Shown here piece after piece: positions 21,892-33,143 of a stretch of DNA of 47,347 bases (positions are counted from its first letter, which is position 1; each line of letters begins with the position of its first letter). The stretch is from Streptantibioticus rubrisoli (GTDB lineage: Bacteria; Actinomycetota; Actinomycetes; Streptomycetales; Streptomycetaceae). The stretch is taken from the NCBI RefSeq assembly GCF_024436055.1, contig NZ_JANFNH010000056.1:1-47347 (forward strand), read 5' to 3'. A program made the position numbers and the translations under genes. The notes under the pieces were generated by a model. That model did no database searches, had not been told where the DNA came from, and saw only the letters and a program-made list of their open reading frames with translations.

Positions 21892-24387
21892 GTGATCCGG
21901 ACCGCGGCACTCGACCTGCCGGTACGCGAGGCGCTGCCCGCGCTGCTGGCCGCCTTGGACGAGCACGGCGGCGCGGTGCTGGCGGCACCGCCTGGCACCG
22001 GTAAGACCACGTTGGTGCCGCTGGTGCTGGCCGGGCTGCTGGACGGCGCCCCGGCGCGGCGGGTGCTGGTGGCCGAGCCCCGGCGGATGGCGGCCCGGGC
22101 GGCGGCCCGCCGGATGGCCTGGCTGCTGGGTGAGGACGTCGGGGACCAGGTCGGTTTCACGATTCGCGGCGAGCGGAGGGTTTCGCGCCGCACCGTCGTA
22201 GAAGTGGTGACGACGGGCGTGCTGCTGCAGCGGCTGCAGCGCGATCCCGAACTGCCCGGGGTGGACGTGGTGCTGCTCGACGAGTGCCATGAACGGCACC
22301 TGGACGCGGACACCGCCATGGCGTTCCTGCTGGACGTCCAGGCCGCGCTGCGGCCGCGGTTGCGCCTGGTGGCGGCGTCGGCGACGACGGACACCGCGGC
22401 CTGGGCGCGGCTGATGGGCGGGGTGCCGGTGGTCGAGGCGCGGGGGGTGCCGCACCCGGTGGACGTGGTGTGGGCGCCCCCGGCACGTCCGGTGCGGCCG
22501 CCGCACGGGATGCGGGTGGATCCGGCGCTGCTGGAGCACACGGCGGCCGTGGTACGGCGTGCGCTGCGGGAGCGCGAGGGGGATGTGCTGTGCTTCCTGC
22601 CGGGCGTCGGGGAGATCGCCAAGGTCGCCGCGGCGCTGGGGTCCGTCGAGGGGGTGGAGGTGTCGCAGCTGCACGGGCGGGCGCCCGCCGCGGTGCAGGA
22701 CGCGGCGCTCGCGCCGGGCTCCCGGCGCCGGGTGCTGCTGGCCACCTCGGTGGCCGAGTCCAGCCTGACGGTGCCGGGCGTGCGGGTGGTGGTCGACTGC
22801 GGTCTGGCCCGTGAGCCGCGCACCGACCACGCGCGCGGCCTGGGCGCGCTGACCACCGTCCGGGTGTCGCACGCGGCGGCGCACCAGCGCGCCGGCCGGG
22901 CGGGGCGCGAGGGGCCGGGAACGGTGTACCGCTGCTGGTCGCAGGCCGACGACGCGGGCCGTCCGGCCCGGCCCGCGCCGGAGATCGCGGTGGCGGACCT
23001 GGCCGCGTTCGCGCTGCAGGCGGCGTGCTGGGGCGACCCGGACGCGTCGGGGCTGGCCCTGCTGGACGCCCCCGCGGCGGGCGCGATGGCGGCGGCCCGG
23101 GAGACGCTGCGGGCGGTCGGGGCGATCGGCGCGGACGGCCGGGTGACACAGCGCGGGCGGCGGATGGCCGCGATGGGTCTGCATCCGCGGTTGGCGCGGG
23201 CGCTGTTGGACGGCGCGCGGATGGTCGGCGTGCGCCGGGCGGCCGAGGTGGTGGCGCTGCTCAGCGAGGAGCCGCCCCGGGAGTACGGGGACGACCTGGC
23301 CGCGGCGTGGCGCTCGGCCCGCCGGGGCGGCGACGGCTACGCCGGCCGCTGGCGGGTGGAGGCCAGGCGCCTGGCGGCGGCGGTGGATCAGGACGTCTCC
23401 GCCGGGGAGCGCGAGGTCGTGGACGACCTCGCCGCCGGACTGATCGCCGCTTTGGCGTTTCCGGAGCGGGTGGCCAGGAAGCGTGGCGGCGGGTATCTGA
23501 TGGCTTCGGGCACGGCGGCCGAACTGGCTGACGGCACCCGGCTGTCGGGGGCGGACTGGCTGGCGGTGGCGGTGGCGGACCGTCCGGTTTCGGCCGCTTC
23601 GGCGCGGGTGCGGCTGGCCGCGGTGATCGACGAGGAGACGGCGAGCACGGCGGCGGCGCCGTTGCTGTCCTCGTACCAGGAGGTGGCGTGGGACGGGGAC
23701 GTGGTGGCGCGCGAGGTGCGGCGGCTGGGGGCGATCGAGTTGTCGTCGCGGGCGCTGCCCTCCCCCGCTCCACAGGCGGTGCGGACGGCGCTGCTCGACG
23801 GGCTGCGCCGGGAGGGCACCGGTGTGCTGCGGTGGACCCGGGAGGCTAAGGGGCTGCGGCAGCGACTGGCCTTCCTGCACCGGGAGTTGGGCGAGCCGTG
23901 GCCGGATGTGTCGGACGGGGCGCTGCTGGAGCGGGTCGAGGAGTGGCTGGGCCCGGAGTTGGCGGCGGCTCGGCGGCGCGCGGATCTGGAACGGGTGGAC
24001 GCGGGTGCCGCGCTGTCCCGGCTGCTGCCGTGGGCGAGCGGGGACGCGGCACGGTTCGAGGAACTGGCGCCGGAGCGGATCGAGGTGCCCAGCGGGTCCC
24101 GGATCCGGGTGTCATACGGCGATGGCCAGCCGGTGTTGGCGGTCAAGCTCCAGGAGTTGTTCGGCTGGCAGCGGACACCGCGGATCGCGGGCGGCAGGGT
24201 CCCGCTGCTGGTGCATCTACTCTCCCCCGCTGGGCGTCCGGCGGCGGTCACCGCGGATCTGGCGTCGTTCTGGCGGGACGGGTACCGGTCGGTGCGGGCG
24301 GAGTTGCGCGGCCGCTATCCCAAGCACCCCTGGCCGGAGGATCCGTCGTCGGCGCGGGCGACCCGCCGGACGAACGGGCGGGCGTAG
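21892..24387 (+). CDS. hrpB: HrpB-type DExH ATP-dependent helicase
   Basis: From the GTG at 21892 the protein has 831 residues. Helicase motifs occur in order: Walker A APPGTGKTTLVPL near residue 36, TTGVLLQRL, the motif II box LLDECHERHLDADT, SATTDT, then domain 2 with FLPGVGEIAKV, LATSVAESSLTVPGV and motif VI HQRAGRAGREGPG. The helicase-associated domain and the HrpB C-terminal domain follow, giving the usual family length. HrpB belongs to the DEAH/RHA group of RNA helicases; its cellular role in bacteria is poorly defined. It is coupled to the methyltransferase upstream, suggesting a joint job on RNA, which is inference. Confidence 0.93.
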   Translation: MIRTAALDLPVREALPALLAALDEHGGAVLAAPPGTGKTTLVPLVLAGLLDGAPARRVLVAEPRRMAARAAARRMAWLLGEDVGDQVGFTIRGERRVSRRTVVEVVTTGVLLQRLQRDPELPGVDVVLLDECHERHLDADTAMAFLLDVQAALRPRLRLVAASATTDTAAWARLMGGVPVVEARGVPHPVDVVWAPPARPVRPPHGMRVDPALLEHTAAVVRRALREREGDVLCFLPGVGEIAKVAAALGSVEGVEVSQLHGRAPAAVQDAALAPGSRRRVLLATSVAESSLTVPGVRVVVDCGLAREPRTDHARGLGALTTVRVSHAAAHQRAGRAGREGPGTVYRCWSQADDAGRPARPAPEIAVADLAAFALQAACWGDPDASGLALLDAPAAGAMAAARETLRAVGAIGADGRVTQRGRRMAAMGLHPRLARALLDGARMVGVRRAAEVVALLSEEPPREYGDDLAAAWRSARRGGDGYAGRWRVEARRLAAAVDQDVSAGEREVVDDLAAGLIAALAFPERVARKRGGGYLMASGTAAELADGTRLSGADWLAVAVADRPVSAASARVRLAAVIDEETASTAAAPLLSSYQEVAWDGDVVAREVRRLGAIELSSRALPSPAPQAVRTALLDGLRREGTGVLRWTREAKGLRQRLAFLHRELGEPWPDVSDGALLERVEEWLGPELAAARRRADLERVDAGAALSRLLPWASGDAARFEELAPERIEVPSGSRIRVSYGDGQPVLAVKLQELFGWQRTPRIAGGRVPLLVHLLSPAGRPAAVTADLASFWRDGYRSVRAELRGRYPKHPWPEDPSSARATRRTNGRA

Positions 24388-24430
24388 CGGCTGCCCGGCG
24401 GCGCCGAACCATCGGCGAGTCCACCGGGCC

Positions 24431-25411
24431 CTAAGCGGGCACCGGTTCGGGTGCGGGCTTAGCGGTCCTCGCGGCCCCGGGGCGGCCGCGGACCTCCAGC
24501 AGGAGGGCGGCGGTCAGCAGTGCGCCGCCGAGTCCCAGGAGTCCCCACGGCAGGTAGCTGGTGAGCGCGAGCACCAACTGCCGCTTTTCCTTGACGAGTT
24601 CGACGGTCGAGCCGACGTAGTCGGGTCGCATTTTGACGTCGCCCGCGAAGGCGACCAGCGGTTTCTTCTCCGGGTGGCCGATGTAGCGCATCTCCTCCTG
24701 GTGGATTTCCTCGCCGTTGACCGGTGCGCCGGTTACCGGGTCGACCCAGAACATCCGCTTGGTGGTGTACCAGCGCTCCATTCCGGCGGCGGTGACGACG
24801 GCTGGTGTGACGCCCAGCGGCATCTTCTTCGGCAGCGGCACCTTCGTCCACGGAACGGTCTGTTCGAAGTAGTAGACCTTCAGCCCGTGGAATTGCTCAG
24901 TGTCCCGGTAGTGGATGGGTGCCGAGGTGCGGGTCTGGGCGTCGAAGTAGTAGTAGTCGCGTTTCTGGGTGAGGAAGGGCCACTTGAACTCGATGCCCTG
25001 GCGGCGCACCGGGTCGCCGTCCACGCTCTCGCCACCGGCGTGTACGGGTGCCTGGGAGTGGGCGTCGAAGACGTAGCGTTCGGGGATTTCGGAGACCATG
25101 GCGCCGTGCGGGTCGGCGATGTAGGACAGCGCGTCCCAGACGACGACATCGCGGCCGGTTTCCTTCCTTACCTGTTTCGCGGCCGCCACATTGCCGCGCA
25201 GTGTCTGCACGATGCTCACTTCGGGAACGGTGACGTCCTTCATCCGCGTGTAGTCGAGCAGGGTGGGGTTCTTCGCCTGGAGGACGACGGCCTGGTATTC
25301 GTTGGCGGGGATCCTCGCCAGCCGGGGAAAGGCGTACCAGCGCAGCAGCGGTGACAACGCGGTGCAGAACGCGGCGATTCCGAGGAGTACCAGGCTGGCT
25401 TTGCGGCGCAT
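24431..25411 (-). CDS. DUF3068 (PorA-like) membrane protein
   Basis: From ATG 25411 the product is 326 residues with one N-terminal membrane segment (LVLLGIAAFCTALSPLL), a large extracellular part and a second membrane segment (GLLGLGGALLTAALLL) near the C-terminus, followed by a short basic tail. The layout and motifs such as DVTVPE, WDALSYIADPHGAMVS and RRQGIEFKWPF are those of the actinobacterial DUF3068 family, some members of which are named PorA family proteins. Function is not known to me. The stop of the small upstream peptide gene lies 14 nt before its ATG, so they form an operon. Confidence 0.85.
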   Translation of the reverse strand: MRRKASLVLLGIAAFCTALSPLLRWYAFPRLARIPANEYQAVVLQAKNPTLLDYTRMKDVTVPEVSIVQTLRGNVAAAKQVRKETGRDVVVWDALSYIADPHGAMVSEIPERYVFDAHSQAPVHAGGESVDGDPVRRQGIEFKWPFLTQKRDYYYFDAQTRTSAPIHYRDTEQFHGLKVYYFEQTVPWTKVPLPKKMPLGVTPAVVTAAGMERWYTTKRMFWVDPVTGAPVNGEEIHQEEMRYIGHPEKKPLVAFAGDVKMRPDYVGSTVELVKEKRQLVLALTSYLPWGLLGLGGALLTAALLLEVRGRPGAARTAKPAPEPVPA

Positions 25412-25425
25412 TCTCCCGGCCCCCT

Positions 25426-25560
25426 TCACGGATGCCGCGGAACGGTGGTCAGCAGCGGCTTGGGCGAGGTGCTGCCGGTCGGCGCGCCGATCGCCGTGAC
25501 CGTCAGGATCAGGGCCAGCGCTGCGGCGAGTCCGATGACCGCGGCGATCAGTGCGCGCAT
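25426..25560 (-). CDS. Small membrane peptide of the SPW_0924 family
   Basis: This 44-residue product starts at ATG 25560, 6 nt after GGGAGG. It consists of one hydrophobic helix (LIAAVIGLAAALALILTV) followed by a short polar tail ending VPRHP. I recognise it as the small SPW_0924-type peptide commonly found in this position in streptomycetes. Function is unknown. It is too short for ordinary gene callers, but its ribosome site, in-frame stop and 14-nt spacing to the DUF3068 gene support it. Confidence 0.78.
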   Translation of the reverse strand: MRALIAAVIGLAAALALILTVTAIGAPTGSTSPKPLLTTVPRHP

Positions 25561-25646
25561 GGGCGGCCTCCCGGTGTGGGCTGGCTGGCCCGTCGCACGG
25601 TAGCAACCGGAACACCAAAAGAGAACACGTTCGCTGACGCAACGTC

Positions 25647-25679
25647 AGGAGGGCCGGGTCGTTTGGACCCGGCCCTCCT
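25647..25679. terminator. Terminator hairpin downstream of the transglycosylase
   Basis: A perfect 14-bp stem (25647-25660 with 25666-25679) closes a GTTTG loop. It lies 15 nt past the stop codon of the transglycosylase on the minus strand and upstream of the small peptide gene. Confidence 0.85.
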
Positions 25680-25693
25680 TATGTGCCCGTGCG

Positions 25694-26938
25694 TCAGTGC
25701 GCCGACTGGCTGGGCGCCGCGGAAGGGGACGGCGACGGGCTGGCGTCGCCGCTCGGCTTCGGGGTGGGACACAGGCCACCGCTCGGCGACGGTGACGGCG
25801 AGGGCGACGCGGACGCGCTGCCGCTCGGCGAGGGCGACGGGCTCGGCGACGGCGAAGCACTGGCGCTACCGGATGGCGAGGGCGACGGGCTGGGCGAACC
25901 GCTGGGGCACCCGCCAGAGGGCGAGGGGCTGGGGCTGCCGCTGCCGGACGGGTGCGGCGAGGGGCTGCCGCTGGGCCCGGGGCCGATGCTGCCGCTGGCT
26001 GAGACGGTAGGCAGCGGGCTGTGCGACGGGGGCGCTGACGGTCCGCCGCCCGGTCGGCCACCGCCGCTGGGCGATGCCGACGGCGACGGCTGCGCAGACG
26101 GCACCCGGCCGCCCCCGGCACCGGTCGCCGAGCCGCCACCGGAGCCGTCCGGGACCTCGTGCGTGCCGTTGAGGTAGTACTGGTACCAGTCCTTGACGGT
26201 GTTCAGATAGTCCTGGGAGTGGTTGTAGCCCAGGATCGCGCGGTCCAGGCCGTTCGGGTCGGCCAGGTCGCCGCCCGCCGCGCACAGGTAGCCGGCGGCG
26301 GCGAGCGACGCGTCGTAGATGTTGTTGGGGTCCTTGATGCCGTCGCCGTTGCCGTCCGCTCCCCACTGCGCCCAGGTGGACGGGATGAACTGCATGGGGC
26401 CGACCGCGCGGGCGTACGCCAGGCCGCCGTCGTAGTAACTGGTGCCGCTGGCCGCGATGTTGGCGTTGCCGCCGGTGCCGTCCAGCACCGGGCCCAGGAT
26501 CGGGGTGCGGGTGGTTCCGTTGGCGTCCACGTTGCCGCCGTCCGCCTGGCCGGACTCCACCTCGCCGATCGCCGCGAGCAGTTGCCAGCGCAGCTGGCAG
26601 CCGGGGCTGCTGCTGCGGAGCGCCGCCTCGGCCCTCTGGTACGCGGCTAGTACCGTCGCGGGGATGCCCGCACCGCCCGCTCCGACACCCGTGCCAGGAC
26701 CGGTGCCGGGCTGCCCGCTACCGCCGGGCCGCACCGGCGAGTTGAGCGGCGGCAGATTGGTGATGTACGGCTTTCCACCGTCGATCGGCGGTCCGGGAGG
26801 CGGGGCCACGGTACTGCCGTGTGCCACCCCCAGGGCCACGCCCGGGGCCTGTGAGGCGGTGAGCGCCGCCATCGCCAACGCCGCGATCGCGGTGCCCGCC
26901 GCCCCCTTGCGTATCCGTCGGCCGAACGGCACAGACAT
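25694..26938 (-). CDS. Secreted lytic murein transglycosylase with Ser/Pro-rich tail
   Basis: From ATG 26938 (GGGAGGG upstream) the protein has 414 residues: a signal peptide, a proline-rich linker, then an SLT_2/MltB-like domain. The catalytic glutamate lies in LLAAIGEVESGQ, followed by AVGPMQFIPSTWAQWG, DGNGDGIKDPNNIYDAS, AAAGYLCAAGGDL and ILGYNHSQDYLNTV, all diagnostic. It cleaves peptidoglycan glycan strands outside the cell. The last 140 or so residues are Pro/Ser/Gly/Ala low complexity with many PSPSPSGS-like units, probably a wall-spanning or spacer tail. The open frame upstream to 27577 is a shadow of the divergent gene. Confidence 0.92.
   Translation of the reverse strand: MSVPFGRRIRKGAAGTAIAALAMAALTASQAPGVALGVAHGSTVAPPPGPPIDGGKPYITNLPPLNSPVRPGGSGQPGTGPGTGVGAGGAGIPATVLAAYQRAEAALRSSSPGCQLRWQLLAAIGEVESGQADGGNVDANGTTRTPILGPVLDGTGGNANIAASGTSYYDGGLAYARAVGPMQFIPSTWAQWGADGNGDGIKDPNNIYDASLAAAGYLCAAGGDLADPNGLDRAILGYNHSQDYLNTVKDWYQYYLNGTHEVPDGSGGGSATGAGGGRVPSAQPSPSASPSGGGRPGGGPSAPPSHSPLPTVSASGSIGPGPSGSPSPHPSGSGSPSPSPSGGCPSGSPSPSPSPSGSASASPSPSPSPSPSGSASASPSPSPSPSGGLCPTPKPSGDASPSPSPSAAPSQSAH
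25730..26100 (-). repeat. Low-complexity Ser/Pro-encoding repeat tract
   Basis: About 370 nt inside the transglycosylase gene consist of imperfect 6- to 18-nt units encoding PSPSPS and GSASAS runs. Such tracts expand and contract by slippage, so length is expected to vary among strains. Confidence 0.75.
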
Positions 26939-27082
26939 ACGCCTTTTCCCTCCCGAATGGTGTGTCGTGTGCGCTCCCCAGCGCGACAACGAAACGGACA
27001 CTACGGCAACTTGTGAACCGGAGCCACCGTCCGTGACGGAGATGGTGATGAACAGTGCGAAACACGGCGACGGGAGGCACGG

Positions 27083-27964
27083 ATGCCCTTCACCTTCAGC
27101 CATCCCGCGGCGGTGCTGCCCCTGCTGCGCACCGACGCCTCGGGCACCGTACGGGGGCGTGGGCCGCTGCTGGCGGCGGGGCTGGTCGCCGGGTCGCTCG
27201 CCCCTGACGTGCCGTTCTTCCTCGACTCGTTGCTCCCCGGAACCGGCCAAAGCGGCCGTGCCACCCACGCGTTGGCCGGTGCGGTCGTGCTCGACCCACT
27301 GCTCGCGGTGGGGCTCGCGGGCGGCTGGTGCGCGGTGCGCGGGCCGTTGACCGCCCTGCTGCCGCCGCGGCTCGGCGGCCGAGCGGCGCTGCTGCTGGGC
27401 GTGGCGCCGGGCGGGGTGCGGATGCCGACGGTTCGGGACGCCGGATGGTTCTGGGTCTCGGCGGCGACCGGCGCGGCCACTCATCTGGGCTGGGACGCCT
27501 TCACCCATCAAGGGCGCGGCGGCGTACGCCTGTTGCCGGTGCTGGACCGCACGGCGTGCGGCGTACCGCTGTACCACTGGGCGCAGTACGCGGGTTCGGC
27601 CGCGGGGCTGGCCGCCCTCGGGCTGTGCACGGCACGGGCGTTGCGGCGCGCGCCGCGCGTACCGCCGCCCGCGGTGCCGCGGTTGACGGTGCGGGGCAGG
27701 CGGGCGGGCGGCGGGGCGCTTGCGGTGGGCGCGGTGGCGGGGGCGGCGCTGCGCTGCCGACGGGACCGGCCGCGTGACATGGCGTCGTTGATCGCCTCCG
27801 CCACCTTCGGCGCGGGCGCGGGCCTGGCGCTGGCCACGGCGGCGTTCACCGCGGTGGTCCGCGCCGGGCGAGTGCGCTCGCGCCGAAGGGGCGGTCAGTG
27901 CGCGGCGGACTCCCAGTCGGGGCCGTGGCCGACGGAGACGTCGAGCGGGGCGCGCAGCGGGTAG
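27083..27964 (+). CDS. DUF4184 membrane protein
   Basis: The 293-residue protein starts at an ATG 6 nt after GGGAGG. The N-terminal MPFTFSHPAAVLPLLR and the middle THLGWDAFTHQG are signatures of the DUF4184 family; histidines and an aspartate lie near predicted membrane segments, a little like other membrane metal hydrolases (LMWC-type YdjM). Four to five hydrophobic segments are visible. The catalytic role is unproven. The last 70 nt overlap the 3' end of polA on the opposite strand, and the final residues look less conserved. Confidence 0.82.
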   Translation: MPFTFSHPAAVLPLLRTDASGTVRGRGPLLAAGLVAGSLAPDVPFFLDSLLPGTGQSGRATHALAGAVVLDPLLAVGLAGGWCAVRGPLTALLPPRLGGRAALLLGVAPGGVRMPTVRDAGWFWVSAATGAATHLGWDAFTHQGRGGVRLLPVLDRTACGVPLYHWAQYAGSAAGLAALGLCTARALRRAPRVPPPAVPRLTVRGRRAGGGALAVGAVAGAALRCRRDRPRDMASLIASATFGAGAGLALATAAFTAVVRAGRVRSRRRGGQCAADSQSGPWPTETSSGARSG

Positions 27965-30645
27965 GCACCGGCCATCTCCCGGCGGACCAGTTCCTCCACC
28001 TGCTCACGCTCGCCGGGCGCCACCTCCAGCACGATCTCGTCGTGCACCTGCAGCAGAGTGCGGGACCGCAGCTGCTCCTTGGTCAGCGCCTCGTCCACCC
28101 GCAACATCGCGATCTTGACGATGTCGGCGGCCGAACCCTGGATCGGCGCGTTCAGCGCCATCCGCTCGGCCATCTCCCGGCGCTGCCGGTTGTCGCTGTT
28201 GAGGTCCGGCAGATACCGGCGGCGGCCCAGCAGCGTCTCGGTGTAGCCGGTGACCCTGGCCTCCTCCACCACCCGCTGCAGATAGTCCCGGACGCCGCCG
28301 AACCGCTCGAAGTAGGTGTCCATCAGCGCCCGCGCCTCGGCGGCCTCGATGCCCAGCTGCTGGGAGAGGCCGAACGCCGACAGCCCGTAGGCCAGCCCGT
28401 ACGACATCGCCTTGATCTTGCGGCGCATCTCGGCGTCCACGTTCTTCCGCGGAACGTCGAACACGTACGAACCCACCGTGGTGTGCAGGTCCTCGCCGGA
28501 GGTGAAGGCGGCGATCAGGCCCTCGTCCTCGGACAGATGGGCCATCACCCGCAGTTCGATCTGGCTGTAGTCGGCGGTCAGCAGCGACTCATAGCCCTCC
28601 CCGACCACGAAGCCCCGGCGGATCGCCCGTCCCTCGTCGGTGCGCACCGGGATGTTCTGCAGGTTGGGGTCGGTGGACGACAGCCGTCCGGTGGCGGCCA
28701 CCGTCTGGTTGAAGGTGGTGTGGATCCGGCCGTCGGGCGCGATGGTCTTGATCAGGCCCTCAACAGTGGAGCGCAGCCTGGCCTGTTCACGGTGGCGCAG
28801 CATGATCACCGGCAGCTCGTGGTCGGTCTGCCCGGCGAGCCAGGCCAGCGCGTCGGCGTCCGTGGTGTAACCGGTCTTGGTCTTCTTCGTCTTGGGCAGC
28901 CCCAACTCGCCGAACAGCACCTCCTGCAACTGCTTGGGCGAGCCCAGGTTGAACTCGTGCCCCACCGAGCGGTGCGCCTCGGCGACCGCCTGCTGAACGG
29001 CGGCGGCGAACTGCTGCTCCATCCGCTCCAGCCACTCGCGGTCGGCGCTGATGCCGTGCCGCTCCATCCGGGCCAGCAGCGCCGAGATCGGCAGCTCCAC
29101 GTCCCGCAGCAGCTCCAGCGCCCCGTCCGCGGCCAGCCGGGCGCTGAACACCTCGCCCAGGTCAGCCACCGTACGGGCCTGGAGCATCAGCTCCTGCGCC
29201 TCGGCGCCGTCGTCCACGCCGAACGCCAACTGCCCGCCGTCGCCCTCGGAGATGCTCAGCTCACGGCCCAGGTACTCCACCGACAGCGCGTCCAGGGCGA
29301 ACGAGCGCCGCCCGGGCTTGATCAGGTACGCGGCCAGCGCGGTGTCCATCACCACGCCGTCCACCGTCCAGCCGTGCTCGGCGAAGACCCGCATGGCGCC
29401 CTTGGCGTTGTGCAGCACCTTGGGACGGTCCCGGTCGGCGATCCACCGCGCGAACGCCTTCTCGTCGCCCTCCACCAGGTGCGCCGGATCGAACCAGGCC
29501 GCCGGTCCCTCCTCGGTGGCCAGCGCGATCTCGGTGACCGTCCCGGAACCCAGCGCCCAGGAGTCGACGGTCGCCACCCCGACCGTGCCCCGGCCGTGCT
29601 GCTCCAGCCAGCCGGCCAGCTCACCGGCGCCCAGTACCTGACCGTCGATCTCCACCCCGTCGGCGACCGCCTCCGCTGCCTCATTGGTGCCGGGGTCGGC
29701 CGCGTACAGCCGCTCACGGAAGTTGGCGTGCCGGAACTCCAGCGCCTCCAACACCACATCGAGCGAAGCCCGGTCGTAGGGTTGACGCCCAAGTCCCTCC
29801 GGACCCACCGGCAGTTCGACATCCCGCACCATCTCGGTCAGGCGGCGGTTCAGCTTGACCGCCTCCAGATGGTCGCGAAGGTTCTGCCCGACCTTGCCCT
29901 TGACCTCGTCGACCCGCTTGACCAACTCGTCGAACGAGCCGAACTGGATGATCCACTTGGCCGCGGTCTTCTCACCGACACCGGGAATGCCCGGCAGGTT
30001 GTCCGACGGGTCACCGCGCAGCGCCGCGAAGTCCGGGTACTGCCGGGGGCTGAGGCCGTACTTCTCCTCGACCTTCTCCGGAGTGAACCGGGTCAACTCG
30101 GACACGCCCCGGGTCGGGTACAGCACCGTCACATGCTCGCTGACCAACTGGAACGAATCCCGGTCACCGGTGACGATCAGCACCTCGTAACCCGCCTGCT
30201 CGGCCTGGGTGGCCAAGGTGGCGATCACATCGTCGGCCTCGAAGCCGTCCACGGCGAACCGCGGCACCCGCATCGCGTCCAGCAACTCGCCGATCAGCTC
30301 GACCTGGCTGCGGAACTCGTCCGGAGTCTTGGAACGGGTGGCCTTGTACTCCGGGTACTCCTCCATCCGCCACGTCTTACGGGACACATCGAACGCCACC
30401 GCCAGATGCGTCGGCTGCTCGTCACGCAACGTGTTGGCCAGCATCGAGGTGAACCCGTAGATCGCGTTCGTCGGCTGGCCGGTGGCGGTGTTGAAGTTCT
30501 CCACCGGCAGCGCGAAGAACGCCCGGTACGCCAAGGAGTGCCCGTCCAGCAGGAGCAGGCGCGGCCGCCCTCCCTTCTGGCCCCCGGTCGTCCCCGTGGT
30601 CGTCGCGGTCTTCTTCGCCGTCGTCTTCGATGCCTTTGCTGCCAC
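27895..30645 (-). CDS. polA: DNA polymerase I
   Basis: From the GTG at 30645 the protein has 916 residues. A Lys/Ala/Thr-rich N-terminal extension of about 25 residues precedes the 5'-3' nuclease domain (LLLLDGHSLAYRAFFAL; acidic FEADDVIA; GDRDSFQLV). The polymerase motifs are intact: A, TADYSQIELRVMAHLSEDEG near 690; B, RRKIKAMSYGLAYGLS near 742; C, QVHDEIVLEV near 867. The middle 3'-5' exonuclease-like domain lacks the DxE motif (TVDSWALGSG stands there), so proofreading is probably absent, as in mycobacterial PolA. It fills gaps in excision repair and replaces RNA primers. The start lies 7 nt past a -10-like box. Confidence 0.97.
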   Translation of the reverse strand: MAAKASKTTAKKTATTTGTTGGQKGGRPRLLLLDGHSLAYRAFFALPVENFNTATGQPTNAIYGFTSMLANTLRDEQPTHLAVAFDVSRKTWRMEEYPEYKATRSKTPDEFRSQVELIGELLDAMRVPRFAVDGFEADDVIATLATQAEQAGYEVLIVTGDRDSFQLVSEHVTVLYPTRGVSELTRFTPEKVEEKYGLSPRQYPDFAALRGDPSDNLPGIPGVGEKTAAKWIIQFGSFDELVKRVDEVKGKVGQNLRDHLEAVKLNRRLTEMVRDVELPVGPEGLGRQPYDRASLDVVLEALEFRHANFRERLYAADPGTNEAAEAVADGVEIDGQVLGAGELAGWLEQHGRGTVGVATVDSWALGSGTVTEIALATEEGPAAWFDPAHLVEGDEKAFARWIADRDRPKVLHNAKGAMRVFAEHGWTVDGVVMDTALAAYLIKPGRRSFALDALSVEYLGRELSISEGDGGQLAFGVDDGAEAQELMLQARTVADLGEVFSARLAADGALELLRDVELPISALLARMERHGISADREWLERMEQQFAAAVQQAVAEAHRSVGHEFNLGSPKQLQEVLFGELGLPKTKKTKTGYTTDADALAWLAGQTDHELPVIMLRHREQARLRSTVEGLIKTIAPDGRIHTTFNQTVAATGRLSSTDPNLQNIPVRTDEGRAIRRGFVVGEGYESLLTADYSQIELRVMAHLSEDEGLIAAFTSGEDLHTTVGSYVFDVPRKNVDAEMRRKIKAMSYGLAYGLSAFGLSQQLGIEAAEARALMDTYFERFGGVRDYLQRVVEEARVTGYTETLLGRRRYLPDLNSDNRQRREMAERMALNAPIQGSAADIVKIAMLRVDEALTKEQLRSRTLLQVHDEIVLEVAPGEREQVEELVRREMAGAYPLRAPLDVSVGHGPDWESAAH

Positions 30646-30652
30646 GCCTCCG

Positions 30653-30675
30653 ATCCTCCCACGGACCACTGACAG
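30653..30675 (-). promoter_or_regulatory. PafBC-like promoter of polA
   Basis: On the minus strand CTGTCAGTG (30675-30667), 8 nt, then GAGGAT (30658-30653). The -35 half and spacing match the DNA-damage consensus; the -10 deviates at its first base. It ends 7 nt before the GTG, so the mRNA may be leaderless. Confidence 0.5.
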
Positions 30676-30704
30676 CCCCGCCCGCGACGCCGCCCCCGCC
30701 CCCA

Positions 30705-30727
30705 CTGTCAGCGCTCCGTGGCAGGAT
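30705..30727 (+). promoter_or_regulatory. PafBC-like promoter of the FdhF/YdeP gene
   Basis: CTGTCAGCG (30705-30713), 8 nt, then CAGGAT (30722-30727). Extended to 25 nt it matches the polA element in inverted orientation at 22 of 25 positions. Confidence 0.45.
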
Positions 30728-30801
30728 CGACCCAGACAGCATCGAACACGCGCCGCCGGCCGCGGCCAGCGGCGTACCGGCACGCAGTGAAGGGGACGAC
30801 G

Positions 30802-33114
<2,313 letters not shown>

Positions 33115-33143
33115 ACACCTGATAGGACGCTGCTGACGCACTC

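Noticed and set aside
25730-26100. A CRISPR-like or intergenic repeat array
   Set aside because: The repeats are in frame and encode Pro/Ser units of the transglycosylase; there are no unique spacers.
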